Source of the DNA: Thiothrix lacustris DSM 21227
Lineage (GTDB): Bacteria > Pseudomonadota > Gammaproteobacteria > Thiotrichales > Thiotrichaceae
NCBI RefSeq assembly: GCF_000621325.1
Contig: NZ_JHYQ01000001.1
Span: forward strand, 1-64,000
Length of the DNA: 64,000 nt
Direction of reading: 5' to 3'
Shown here: in pieces, positions 47,149-55,758 of the stretch
How the letters are laid out: each line of letters opens with the position of its first letter
Position numbering within the stretch: position 1 is the stretch's first letter
Program-made: the position numbers and the translations under genes
Notes under the pieces: model-generated
What the model was told of the DNA's origin: nothing
Database searches by the model: none
What the model saw: only the letters and a program-made list of their open reading frames with translations

Positions 47149-50100
47149 TCACTTTCCAAACCCACGCTGTTCCAGCGCCGTCACCGACACCAACACCGCC
47201 ATCACCCGCAATGTGCCAGTAGAAGTCAACACCGGCCCCAATGAGTAACACTGCCCCTTTGCCAGCTTGGAAAGCCGTTCTGCCCACTCGGCTTCTGAAC
47301 CATTACGCGAAGTCACACTGAGTATCTTGGCAAATGACTTGATTTCGGTATCCGCTGGTTTGAAGAACAGCTTGTGTCCTGCCTGAAACAAGCGGTCACG
47401 TTGTTCCTGATCAAAGTTACTGGTAGTTTGTGTCGCCAACATTAATGACAGGCCAAACTTACGGCCTTCGCGCAGCATCTTGTCGATAGGGGAATCACTG
47501 CCATGATTCAAGTTCTGAATTTCATCCAGCACTATCGGAATAGGGCGGTTTTTACTACCTGTATTACACGCATAATCATACAAATCCCACAAAGCAAACT
47601 CGGTCACGATTCGGAAAATATCGCGCGAAAGCCCTTTTAATTGCAGTACGTTCACCCAATGACCGGCAGAACCCAGAATGCCATCCCAAGCTGAGCTATC
47701 ACTATCACGAAACGGTTGGGAGCGCACGAAAGGTTCCAACTTATTTGCCAGCGTTTCTCCTGTTGTCCCTTCATCCCGTAACATAGGCAACAGGTCATCT
47801 AACGTAAACGGTCGACCACTCCCAATACCCGCTTCTAACACGCGCGTTAATGTTGGCGCTTGTTGATCTCCCATCTTGAATACTGAGGTAAAAATACTGG
47901 TAATACGGGATGCCACATCAAACGAACTTTCTTCTATCGCGGGCATATCAGGATCAATTACCTGCATTTGCCGCCGGAACGGGTTCAAAGGTAATTTATC
48001 AATACGTACATAGTGATTTTTCGGTTGTGCAATATCTGCAAATCGCTGCTCGACTTGGTTCGGCAAAAATCCATCTGTGTAATCAATAATCGCGGAATGC
48101 AGGTGTTGGGCAGCCATTTCCGCCAATAAACATTGGATACCATAGGTTTTACCAGAGCCAGATGAGCCGAATAGCAGCAAATGGCGATTGGCTAAGCCGG
48201 GGTGTCCGTAATGCCAATAGACAGGTTCACCATTAGCTACGTTTGTACCAATCAACAACTGTTCCGGCACACTAGGCAGCACCCGGTTAATTACTACGGG
48301 TTCAATCATAGGCGGCGGCACAACCGGCGATATAACGGGGACAACTACTGGCGACGGCTCAACAACTGGCGCAATTGCCACAACTGGCTTAACCATTGGA
48401 GCAACAACGGCTTCCACTACGGGTGCTATGGGTTCATATACTGGGGTAAGTGTCACGCTTACTGGCTCAACAATCGACGGCTGTTCCACTGCAAAGGTAG
48501 GTGGCGGTAGCATCTCCGACACACCCTCCGATGTCGGGGAAATACGAATTGCCTCACCCTTAGCCACGATATTTTTTAAGGCGGCATGATCAAACAAGCC
48601 CAACAAGCCCTTATAGCCCATCACCCAATGGTTAAGCACAAAGCCTGCGGGACGCTGGAACGGTGGCTTAAGCGCATAAGGTGATAACGAGTATTCCTGC
48701 AACACCGGCTCAGCGTCAGGCACATCCGTCCAGAACGTGAAAAGGGTGCTTTGCCAAGCCATTTCATAACAGCCTTCTGCCACTTTCTCTAAGGCCGCAT
48801 TGAGCTTTTTATGCCCATCATCCGGCAGTGTCACAACCGTGCGCGAGGTTAATGCCCGTTGCAATTGCGCCCACCAATAGCGGCGGTCAAAATAGGTTCG
48901 CTGAATATCCTGACGGAATGGCGCAAACAATTGCGTCAAATGGCTTAAACCGTCCTGCACCTGTTCAACCGCTTTTTCCACATGCCGTTCGGATTGTTTA
49001 GCCAGTTTGCATTCGATCACGGTTGCTTCAATCAGCGGTATATCATTGCCGCGCAAAGTCAACGAAAGCTGGAGCAAGTCCGGGCGGCGCATGTCGGGAT
49101 CAGTGCCGGTAAACCAATGTAAAAAGGCATCAAGGGGTAAGAGTTGCGTCATCACGGCTTGCTGCGGTACTGCTAACATTCGGTGTATTGCAGCAAAGCC
49201 CACTACTTCGCGGATTTTCTCGCCCTTACCGACCACAGCACGTAATGACGATAACCCGATAATCTCTTCCGCTTCTTGCACAATTTGGCTGGCACTTGTA
49301 TCTGACACTTGCCCATTCTGGATGGGTAACAACGCATTCAAATGCTTTCTCACCAACTGCGTCAGGTGTGTTAGCGTATCTTGTTCGGTGGAGATAGAAA
49401 GATTCAGCTCACCATAAGCCCCCAAGCCCGAGGTGAAACCCACAATTTTACGCTGACTGTCATGCCCCCGTTTACCCAACAAACGTTTATCAATAAAAGG
49501 ATCAACACACGCCACCCAATGGGCTTTGTGGTGCAAGGTTTCCACCACTGCTTGCCAAGGCTCATAGTTGACCGAACCAAACATCAAATGTTCAGCACCT
49601 TGGTCTTCAGGGTGACGCAACCGTGCTGACAAATCAGCGTGCCAGGTTTGTATCCGCAAGCGACGATTACTTAACAGACTTTGCCGTTTTAAATCATCGC
49701 CCTGTTTGATTGGGCGCGGATACTCACTGATAGGGAATTTACCCAAGGCGCTGAAATCCAATGCAAATGGTTCGGCAGTTTCCACATTCCCCGTCATATC
49801 CTCACCGAGGAAACGGAACAGGAATGCGATGTCATACAAGCGCTCCTCTTTATTGAGCAACATGATAATGTCTTCGCGCTTGGGCGCAAAACGATGCCCC
49901 ACTGATAAATTCAGCCGACGCCCCTTTTCGCGGAATTTCTCCACCATATCATCGCGCCACAAAGTGAGCTTTTTCTCGACGGAAATCGGCGATGAAGAGG
50001 TCGAATACACCATTAACTCACAGAAAAAAGCAGGCTGATTAAAGCCGGTTTTCTCTTCCAAGTATTGACGCAGGAATAGATCAATCCCCGACAAAATCAG

Positions 50101-52569
50101 CGGAACATTCTCCACATGCACAGCAAGAATACGCAAACCATCAGCCGCAAAAGCGTAGAGGCTTTGATAGTCCTTCAACACCTTGGCAATAATTTTTCCG
50201 TCTTCTGAAGCGTGTTTGATCTCGCTTAGATCATCCTCATTGTCATCGTCTTCGCGCAACAAGGTTTGCACGGCAAGGCTTTTCTCCCCGCAAGGTTGTT
50301 CGCCTAAATAATGTAATAAGTTGAAACTTTTCACCTTGGCAGACAGCTTGAGATTGTCATCCACCACCAAACCGGCCAAGGGGCGCTGAATCGTGACCAG
50401 ATTCAACAACCGTTCAAAAGCTTGCTTGGCTTTAGGGGCTTTGATGTCTTGCTCACGTACATATTCCGCGATGATTTCATCAAAGTGATCACGCAAAAAC
50501 AGTTCTCGCGCCCATGTCAGCTCCAGCACAGCGGGTGAAGTCCCCAAGGCAACCGCCGACTGCATAAAGTTAGCGTTTGGCTGCACGGTCGGGTCAAGCA
50601 ACAAGAATGCCTTATAAAACCGTCGCAACAGTTCTGCACTGCCTTGCTTGCTCTTATTCAAAACACCTGTGGCTAATGCAGCGTAAGCTTCTTGAAGCTT
50701 CGGATAATGGTCATTAGTCGCGCTGAAATAACCTTTATCGACATAAGCCATCAACCAAGCGCGGTAGATTTGCGACAAAGCTCTCGCTTGTTCATTCAGT
50801 TCAGCGTCAAGGTATTGCGGATTTTGCCGTTCCAGCCCTGCCATCAAATCAATGACTTTCACCATACCTAGCGCATTATTGACTAGACGATTGGCTTCCT
50901 CTTCATCGGCGGCAAAATACAGCGCCGTCATTTCCTCTGTTCTGAGCTGCAAGGCGGGCAAGATGAACGGCGACAAGGTATCAGGCTTCCAATTTACCAA
51001 AATCGCTTGGGCACATTGGAAACGCACCCGCTCGGCATGAGTCGATTCCAATGCCCATTCGTAGCGACTGGCGTATTCAACGCCATCCTCACCTTCATGA
51101 TTGAGAAGACTCACCTTGAAACGTAAATGCGGGCGTTTGCGGCTAACGCGGTAATCGTCCGGCACTAAATTGCATACCAGGTTGATTGGACGTGTCCATT
51201 CTTTGGGGGGGGAAGCGGCTTGCTCCTCATCCACGGGTAAACGCAACTCGATTTGCTGCAACAATTCAGCTAAACCACCCAAACAACCCTGCAACAATGC
51301 TTTTGCCAGCTCACTGCCAGCAATGCCACCATCGGTATCTGTGTCTAAATCATGATTAAATTGTTCGGCTACCATATGGATTTCAGTGACATGATCTGTC
51401 CATATTTCCCCCTCATCTTTGCAATCTTTCGCAAACTGCTGAATGGTTTCCCAAATAGCCAGCAAAAATGCTTCCATGCTGGAACCACGTAAACGGGTGC
51501 TTTTTTCGCGGACAACCTTAGGGCTTTTTTCACGGATTTTGAACCGCTTAACCAGCGTCAACATATCCGTGTGTAATAGCCGCTCTCTGGCATTAGCATC
51601 ACCACTGAAAATAAAGCTTTCCAATGCTGCACTATAGTCTTTGACATCTTCATAAACAGTGGCATCAGCAAACGTTGTCGGTACGGCAAAACCATCCTCT
51701 TCGAGCAATTTCTCGACTTTCTTCCAGGCTTTTTGCTGGTCGCTTTTACTTTTCAGCTTTTGGTGTGAAATCAGTGCATCGGCAGATTTGATCATGCCCT
51801 TGGTCTCACTGACTTTTTTTACCTGTTCGACAGAGAAACATAATGGCGGGATACCCCAGAACGGTAAATGCTCATAGAAAGAAGCCAAGACTTCGTTCAG
51901 ATTATCGACATACTTGTTTGCCGGGATAATTTCCGTTTCAAGGAATTCTGCCAGTCGCAGCAAACGGCGCGGCTTGATAGCAAACAATTCCTGTAAGGCG
52001 TTATCAAAGCGCGTAATGTCAGCATCAAGGTGATCAGCAAGCCCCACGCGCTGGCTGAGTTTGATTAGCCATGGTTGATAACTTTGCCCCATTTGATTCC
52101 AGACGCGATCTGCGTTAATCAAATGGAAATCCGCCAAACCACCTTGGTCAGAGGTATGGTTCAAACCAATCAACACCACAATCAGGCTGTCTTTATCGGC
52201 TGGCTTGGTGAGATTGCGATACCACGTTAGGCGGTCGTCTTCGTCAATCCAGCGTAAGTTCACGCTTTCGCCAATGGTGTCAACACCGCCAAGGCTTTGC
52301 ATTTTTTGGATTAGGCTTTCGCGTGATTCACCGGAATGGGTTTGCCAATAATCCCATAAGCCTTTGGCTACCTTGAAATGGCATTCCAAACGCGAGACTT
52401 GTGCAACACGAAAGCGGTGTTCTTCCAACTGCTGCAACAGCGCGAAGGTGTTATCAGGTGATAAGCTTTCGACAATAAAACGGGCTTCTTGTGTGCCGCC
52501 TTGGGTCTTTTGGATGCTTGTCCATTCACCAATCAGGTAAGCCGCCAAATCTTCAACAAACAGGTTCAT
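47149..52569 (-). CDS. dptH: DptH/SspH-like PT restriction protein with HerA-type ATPase domain
   Basis: An 1806-residue protein. The C-terminal 350 residues are a HerA/FtsK-type ATPase with Walker A GSSGSGKT (about 1468-1475), Walker B PIVLDEIQNL (about 1679) and LMLATQTTSNFDQ. Before it lies a long Val/Pro/Glu-rich linker (about residues 1360-1440) with repeats such as APVVEAVVAPMVKPVV. The N-terminal 1350 residues are mostly helical. Size, domain order and company with dptF and dptG mark it as DptH, a component that attacks DNA lacking the PT mark. The ATG at 52569 follows TGGAG; the longer frame uses TTG. Confidence 0.85.
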   Translation of the reverse strand: MNLFVEDLAAYLIGEWTSIQKTQGGTQEARFIVESLSPDNTFALLQQLEEHRFRVAQVSRLECHFKVAKGLWDYWQTHSGESRESLIQKMQSLGGVDTIGESVNLRWIDEDDRLTWYRNLTKPADKDSLIVVLIGLNHTSDQGGLADFHLINADRVWNQMGQSYQPWLIKLSQRVGLADHLDADITRFDNALQELFAIKPRRLLRLAEFLETEIIPANKYVDNLNEVLASFYEHLPFWGIPPLCFSVEQVKKVSETKGMIKSADALISHQKLKSKSDQQKAWKKVEKLLEEDGFAVPTTFADATVYEDVKDYSAALESFIFSGDANARERLLHTDMLTLVKRFKIREKSPKVVREKSTRLRGSSMEAFLLAIWETIQQFAKDCKDEGEIWTDHVTEIHMVAEQFNHDLDTDTDGGIAGSELAKALLQGCLGGLAELLQQIELRLPVDEEQAASPPKEWTRPINLVCNLVPDDYRVSRKRPHLRFKVSLLNHEGEDGVEYASRYEWALESTHAERVRFQCAQAILVNWKPDTLSPFILPALQLRTEEMTALYFAADEEEANRLVNNALGMVKVIDLMAGLERQNPQYLDAELNEQARALSQIYRAWLMAYVDKGYFSATNDHYPKLQEAYAALATGVLNKSKQGSAELLRRFYKAFLLLDPTVQPNANFMQSAVALGTSPAVLELTWARELFLRDHFDEIIAEYVREQDIKAPKAKQAFERLLNLVTIQRPLAGLVVDDNLKLSAKVKSFNLLHYLGEQPCGEKSLAVQTLLREDDDNEDDLSEIKHASEDGKIIAKVLKDYQSLYAFAADGLRILAVHVENVPLILSGIDLFLRQYLEEKTGFNQPAFFCELMVYSTSSSPISVEKKLTLWRDDMVEKFREKGRRLNLSVGHRFAPKREDIIMLLNKEERLYDIAFLFRFLGEDMTGNVETAEPFALDFSALGKFPISEYPRPIKQGDDLKRQSLLSNRRLRIQTWHADLSARLRHPEDQGAEHLMFGSVNYEPWQAVVETLHHKAHWVACVDPFIDKRLLGKRGHDSQRKIVGFTSGLGAYGELNLSISTEQDTLTHLTQLVRKHLNALLPIQNGQVSDTSASQIVQEAEEIIGLSSLRAVVGKGEKIREVVGFAAIHRMLAVPQQAVMTQLLPLDAFLHWFTGTDPDMRRPDLLQLSLTLRGNDIPLIEATVIECKLAKQSERHVEKAVEQVQDGLSHLTQLFAPFRQDIQRTYFDRRYWWAQLQRALTSRTVVTLPDDGHKKLNAALEKVAEGCYEMAWQSTLFTFWTDVPDAEPVLQEYSLSPYALKPPFQRPAGFVLNHWVMGYKGLLGLFDHAALKNIVAKGEAIRISPTSEGVSEMLPPPTFAVEQPSIVEPVSVTLTPVYEPIAPVVEAVVAPMVKPVVAIAPVVEPSPVVVPVISPVVPPPMIEPVVINRVLPSVPEQLLIGTNVANGEPVYWHYGHPGLANRHLLLFGSSGSGKTYGIQCLLAEMAAQHLHSAIIDYTDGFLPNQVEQRFADIAQPKNHYVRIDKLPLNPFRRQMQVIDPDMPAIEESSFDVASRITSIFTSVFKMGDQQAPTLTRVLEAGIGSGRPFTLDDLLPMLRDEGTTGETLANKLEPFVRSQPFRDSDSSAWDGILGSAGHWVNVLQLKGLSRDIFRIVTEFALWDLYDYACNTGSKNRPIPIVLDEIQNLNHGSDSPIDKMLREGRKFGLSLMLATQTTSNFDQEQRDRLFQAGHKLFFKPADTEIKSFAKILSVTSRNGSEAEWAERLSKLAKGQCYSLGPVLTSTGTLRVMAVLVSVTALEQRGFGK

Positions 52570-52585
52570 GCGTTTTACTCCAGAA

Positions 52586-53425
52586 TTAACATGACTCAAT
52601 CAAGCGGTGAGTCAATTGCAGAAAGTAGTCTGTTGACCAGATATTCAGTACCTTGGCATCAGGTATGAAGCCCACGACATCCTGCTTGGCATTATTAAAA
52701 TCTACCGCCATGATGCGTTCCTGTAAGAGCGTTTGTAACTCTGCTTTGGATACCGCATCTTGGCGAATCGCACCGCTTTCATAAGCACGTCTCGCGAAAT
52801 GCGCTAAATTCGGTGTCACGTTATGGCGTACATACCATTCAAAATCGAACCAATCACGCCCCTTGACGCGATTTTTCCATTGACGGAAGAGCAGCGCATG
52901 TAACTTTCCGGCAAACAGATCCGGCAAAGCAAAGCACTTAACGTAAAAAGAAAAAGGCTGAAGCAATAGCTTCTCTTCCGTAGCAAAGCCCAAGGGCGGC
53001 AAGGTATCCACCTCAAATTTGATCTTGACCTTACGAGTGCTACTCAGGTTCAGGCTGAACACTTGCGTATTACTTTTCAAAAAAGCCGATTCGATTTGGC
53101 TGGTGGCGGTCTTCTGTTTAACCGCAATCTCAACCTCTAAGCCCAAGGCATGGAATTCCGCGACAACGGCTTTGAAATACGGCTGTAGGGAGAAATCCGC
53201 ATTCGGTTGCAGTAACGAAAAATCCAAATCTTCGGAAAAACGTGGTAAATCATGAAAAATGCGCAGGCAAGTACCACCATAAAAAGCCGCTTGCTCAAAG
53301 AAACCCGCACGATTGAGACCTGCTAACGCTATCTCTTGCATCACTTCCCTGAGAGTTTGATCTTGTTGCTCCGCCAAACTTAAGGGATGGCGAGCCAACA
53401 TTTGTTCCAATACGGTCATTGCCAT
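52586..53425 (-). CDS. AbiEii-type nucleotidyltransferase toxin
   Basis: A 279-residue protein with the AbiEii nucleotidyltransferase signature FYGGTCLRIFHDLPRFSEDLDF (given here with its G-G-T, R and SEDLDF residues), then a conserved ALPDLFAGKLHALLFR and KGRDWFDFEWYV. AbiE systems abort phage infection through a nucleotidyltransferase toxin. The start overlaps the AbiEi stop. The pair sits inside the PT operon, between dptG and dptH. Confidence 0.9.
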   Translation of the reverse strand: MAMTVLEQMLARHPLSLAEQQDQTLREVMQEIALAGLNRAGFFEQAAFYGGTCLRIFHDLPRFSEDLDFSLLQPNADFSLQPYFKAVVAEFHALGLEVEIAVKQKTATSQIESAFLKSNTQVFSLNLSSTRKVKIKFEVDTLPPLGFATEEKLLLQPFSFYVKCFALPDLFAGKLHALLFRQWKNRVKGRDWFDFEWYVRHNVTPNLAHFARRAYESGAIRQDAVSKAELQTLLQERIMAVDFNNAKQDVVGFIPDAKVLNIWSTDYFLQLTHRLIESC

Positions 53426-54060
53426 TGTTTGATCGCCTCATGCAGGTGTGTTAATAGTTCGGTTTTATGTCCAGATTGTTGGTAGGCAGCAATCACACCT
53501 AAGTCGATGAGGTTGGCTTCATCCGCATCCAAACGCATGTCATCCAGCAAAAACTGCTGCATGGATTTGACAGAATGTACCCGTAGCTGGCGCGTCAAAA
53601 TCAATCGGTCACATAAGGCTTTGGCGGGTGTCGCCAACAGGCAATAGCCACCGCCTGCCACTGCCACGGACTCCATGCCGATAGGGTATAAAGCATCGGG
53701 TAAATGTTGGTAGGAAAAGCGCCCAACGCCCGTTTCTAGCGTTTGGCTACGACGGGTAGTTACAGAGGTCACTTGCACCACTTTTTCGGGAATTAACCCG
53801 TGATGCCATAAGGCGTAGTCCAGCGATACACACGATGGGCCATACAATAGGTTTGCTACCAGTAGGCGTTCCACGGGTTTGCCGCTCAGTTCGGGGGAAA
53901 CCACATACATGCCGCGTTTCACAGGCAAAAGCACGCCGTCATCCAACCAGCGGGAAATCTTGTTGTTGGGAGTCTTATAGCCTTTGAGTACCGATAGCAC
54001 CGTTTGGTGCATGAGCGGAATATTGCCAAAAGACTTAAGTTGTAACTCTGGGCTTCGCAT
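53416..54060 (-). CDS. AbiEi-type antitoxin / transcriptional regulator
   Basis: A 214-residue protein. The N-terminal winged helix (VLSVLKGYKTPNNKISRWL, LLPVKRGMYVVSP) is followed by the AbiEi middle region (LYGPSCVSLDYALWHHGLIPE, SVTTRRSQT, FSYQHLP) and a C-terminal CLLATPAKALCDRLIL. It should neutralise AbiEii and repress its own promoter. An inverted repeat just upstream (54084-54108) is a likely operator. Confidence 0.88.
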   Translation of the reverse strand: MRSPELQLKSFGNIPLMHQTVLSVLKGYKTPNNKISRWLDDGVLLPVKRGMYVVSPELSGKPVERLLVANLLYGPSCVSLDYALWHHGLIPEKVVQVTSVTTRRSQTLETGVGRFSYQHLPDALYPIGMESVAVAGGGYCLLATPAKALCDRLILTRQLRVHSVKSMQQFLLDDMRLDADEANLIDLGVIAAYQQSGHKTELLTHLHEAIKQWQ

Positions 54061-54083
54061 GACTTTTCCGTTAAAAATGCTTT

Positions 54084-54108
54084 GTTAGTCTTATTTAATC
54101 AAACTAAC
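54084..54108. promoter_or_regulatory. Candidate AbiEi operator
   Basis: GTTAGT (54084-54089) and ACTAAC (54103-54108) form an inverted repeat around an AT-rich centre in the 85-base gap before abiEi, the only sizeable gap in the PT operon. AbiEi proteins bind inverted repeats in this position. An internal promoter for the AbiE pair is therefore likely. Confidence 0.45.
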
Positions 54109-54145
54109 TATGAATAATCAACGCAATCTCCTGTATGTTGAATGC

Positions 54146-55741
54146 TCACTCTTCGCCCGGATTTGTGACCATCGACACGGCGTCCGACAATTCCACGAGG
54201 AATCCTCCTTGCTTCAGGGCTTCTTCTACCCATGTGCTGCTGGAGGCAACGGCGTAGGTATCGCTATCCGCTTCCTTGCCGATCCATTGCAGGGCGACTT
54301 TCAACTGGTCGCCGCCAATCGCAATACCGTAATGGGCGAAAATACGTTGGTAGAATTGATTTAGGCGGATGCGTTCACCGGGGCAAATCAATGCGGCAAC
54401 CAAGAAGCGTAATAAGCCTTGATGCAAGACAAAGCGCGTTCCCTGACCTTGACGCGGAACGACTAAACCAATTTCTTTCGCAAACTTAGTGAAATGACGG
54501 AAAGCATTATCATCGCCATTTTTAAAATCTTGCTCAGAGAAAACAACACCATTTGTAATAAGCGCAGGGTTTCTTAGAACCCTATACAACATGGATTCGA
54601 TGACAGTAAATGAGTTTTGTGCCATTTTGCGTGTAATCCCTGTTGTTGCCTCATTCGGATTAGCAACTATCCAAACATAATTACCAACAAAACCTTCTGT
54701 TACTACCATAGATTCATCTATTCTTCTCGCTTGAAAACACAGCGTTCTCATCACCTGCATACAACAGAGTGTTTGTAGAAAATCGAGTTTATCTAAAGTA
54801 CCAATACTTGAATTACAGATGTTTTCTATTTCCGAAGCAAACAGCAACGCCTCTGTTCTGGATGATTTTGAAACCCAGCCTAATGAAGATGATTTTTTTG
54901 AATCATGAATTCTATAGTCGCTCAACGTACCTTCAATAATATTAACTATACTTTCAATATTACTTGAAGAGTCATCAATTAGAGATTTAACATTTCTTTC
55001 AGTTTTTGATTTAAGATTGTTTAATCTCGATTTCAAATGAGAGTAAACTGGCAAAACTAATAAATCATCAAATTGATGCTGTTCTAACTCTTCAAAAAGA
55101 TTTACTAACTGAAGAAAAAGCAATTCTCCACCACGACTCATGAAGTTTCTTAGATTATCAGAGAAATATTCCAAGGATGAATCCCAGTTCTTCACTTCGC
55201 CTTTTTTTCCACGACCAGCTTTAACATGCTCCCAGTTCACTTCTCTCGATAACAAAGCAGCAGACGCGGGCAAAAAGCAGTTAGTTACCCACGTTCTATT
55301 GCTGGATACACCCACAAACCCATTAAGCAAGCTTTGCAGAAGTTGAACAGCCTCTTGCTTTTCACCATCATTATAGAAGACAGATTCAACCTTCTTCAAT
55401 GAATCCATATAAGCGGCACGATGAACAACGTGACGAGTTTCCAGCTTTGAAGTGGGGAAAAATGAAAATAATTTAAGAGCAACTCTATCCTCTGGGTAAT
55501 AACAAGGTTCTGACTTGCCATCTTCAAGAGGAATAGAAAACTGAAATGAACCATCACCATTTTTCAGTTTTGGTGATGAAAAAGCCAGTAAAAACTCTGC
55601 AAGGTATTCTGTTGGCGTTTGATCCTTGTAAAATCTCCGGCCATAAAGACGGATAGCCGGATTAGCCTTATCAGCCTTGAGTGTTCCACCTACATCTGCA
55701 TTTTCGGGGAAGCGTTGAAATACTAAGTGTTTATCGTTCAT
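54146..55741 (-). CDS. dptG: DptG/SspG-like PT restriction component
   Basis: A 531-residue protein with no motif that I recognise with certainty. It is helical, with a Cys pair in LQTLCCMQVMRTLCF and a C-terminal winged-helix-like part (FAKEIGLVVPRQGQGTRF). The assignment rests on position between dptF and dptH, where the SspFGH/DptFGH operons carry the G gene. Most of the gene (54490-55740) is clearly AT-richer than the last 340 bases and than dptH. A GGAG ribosome site precedes the ATG. Confidence 0.6.
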   Translation of the reverse strand: MNDKHLVFQRFPENADVGGTLKADKANPAIRLYGRRFYKDQTPTEYLAEFLLAFSSPKLKNGDGSFQFSIPLEDGKSEPCYYPEDRVALKLFSFFPTSKLETRHVVHRAAYMDSLKKVESVFYNDGEKQEAVQLLQSLLNGFVGVSSNRTWVTNCFLPASAALLSREVNWEHVKAGRGKKGEVKNWDSSLEYFSDNLRNFMSRGGELLFLQLVNLFEELEQHQFDDLLVLPVYSHLKSRLNNLKSKTERNVKSLIDDSSSNIESIVNIIEGTLSDYRIHDSKKSSSLGWVSKSSRTEALLFASEIENICNSSIGTLDKLDFLQTLCCMQVMRTLCFQARRIDESMVVTEGFVGNYVWIVANPNEATTGITRKMAQNSFTVIESMLYRVLRNPALITNGVVFSEQDFKNGDDNAFRHFTKFAKEIGLVVPRQGQGTRFVLHQGLLRFLVAALICPGERIRLNQFYQRIFAHYGIAIGGDQLKVALQWIGKEADSDTYAVASSSTWVEEALKQGGFLVELSDAVSMVTNPGEE

Positions 55742-55758
55742 AGCCCAGTCTCCAGTCC

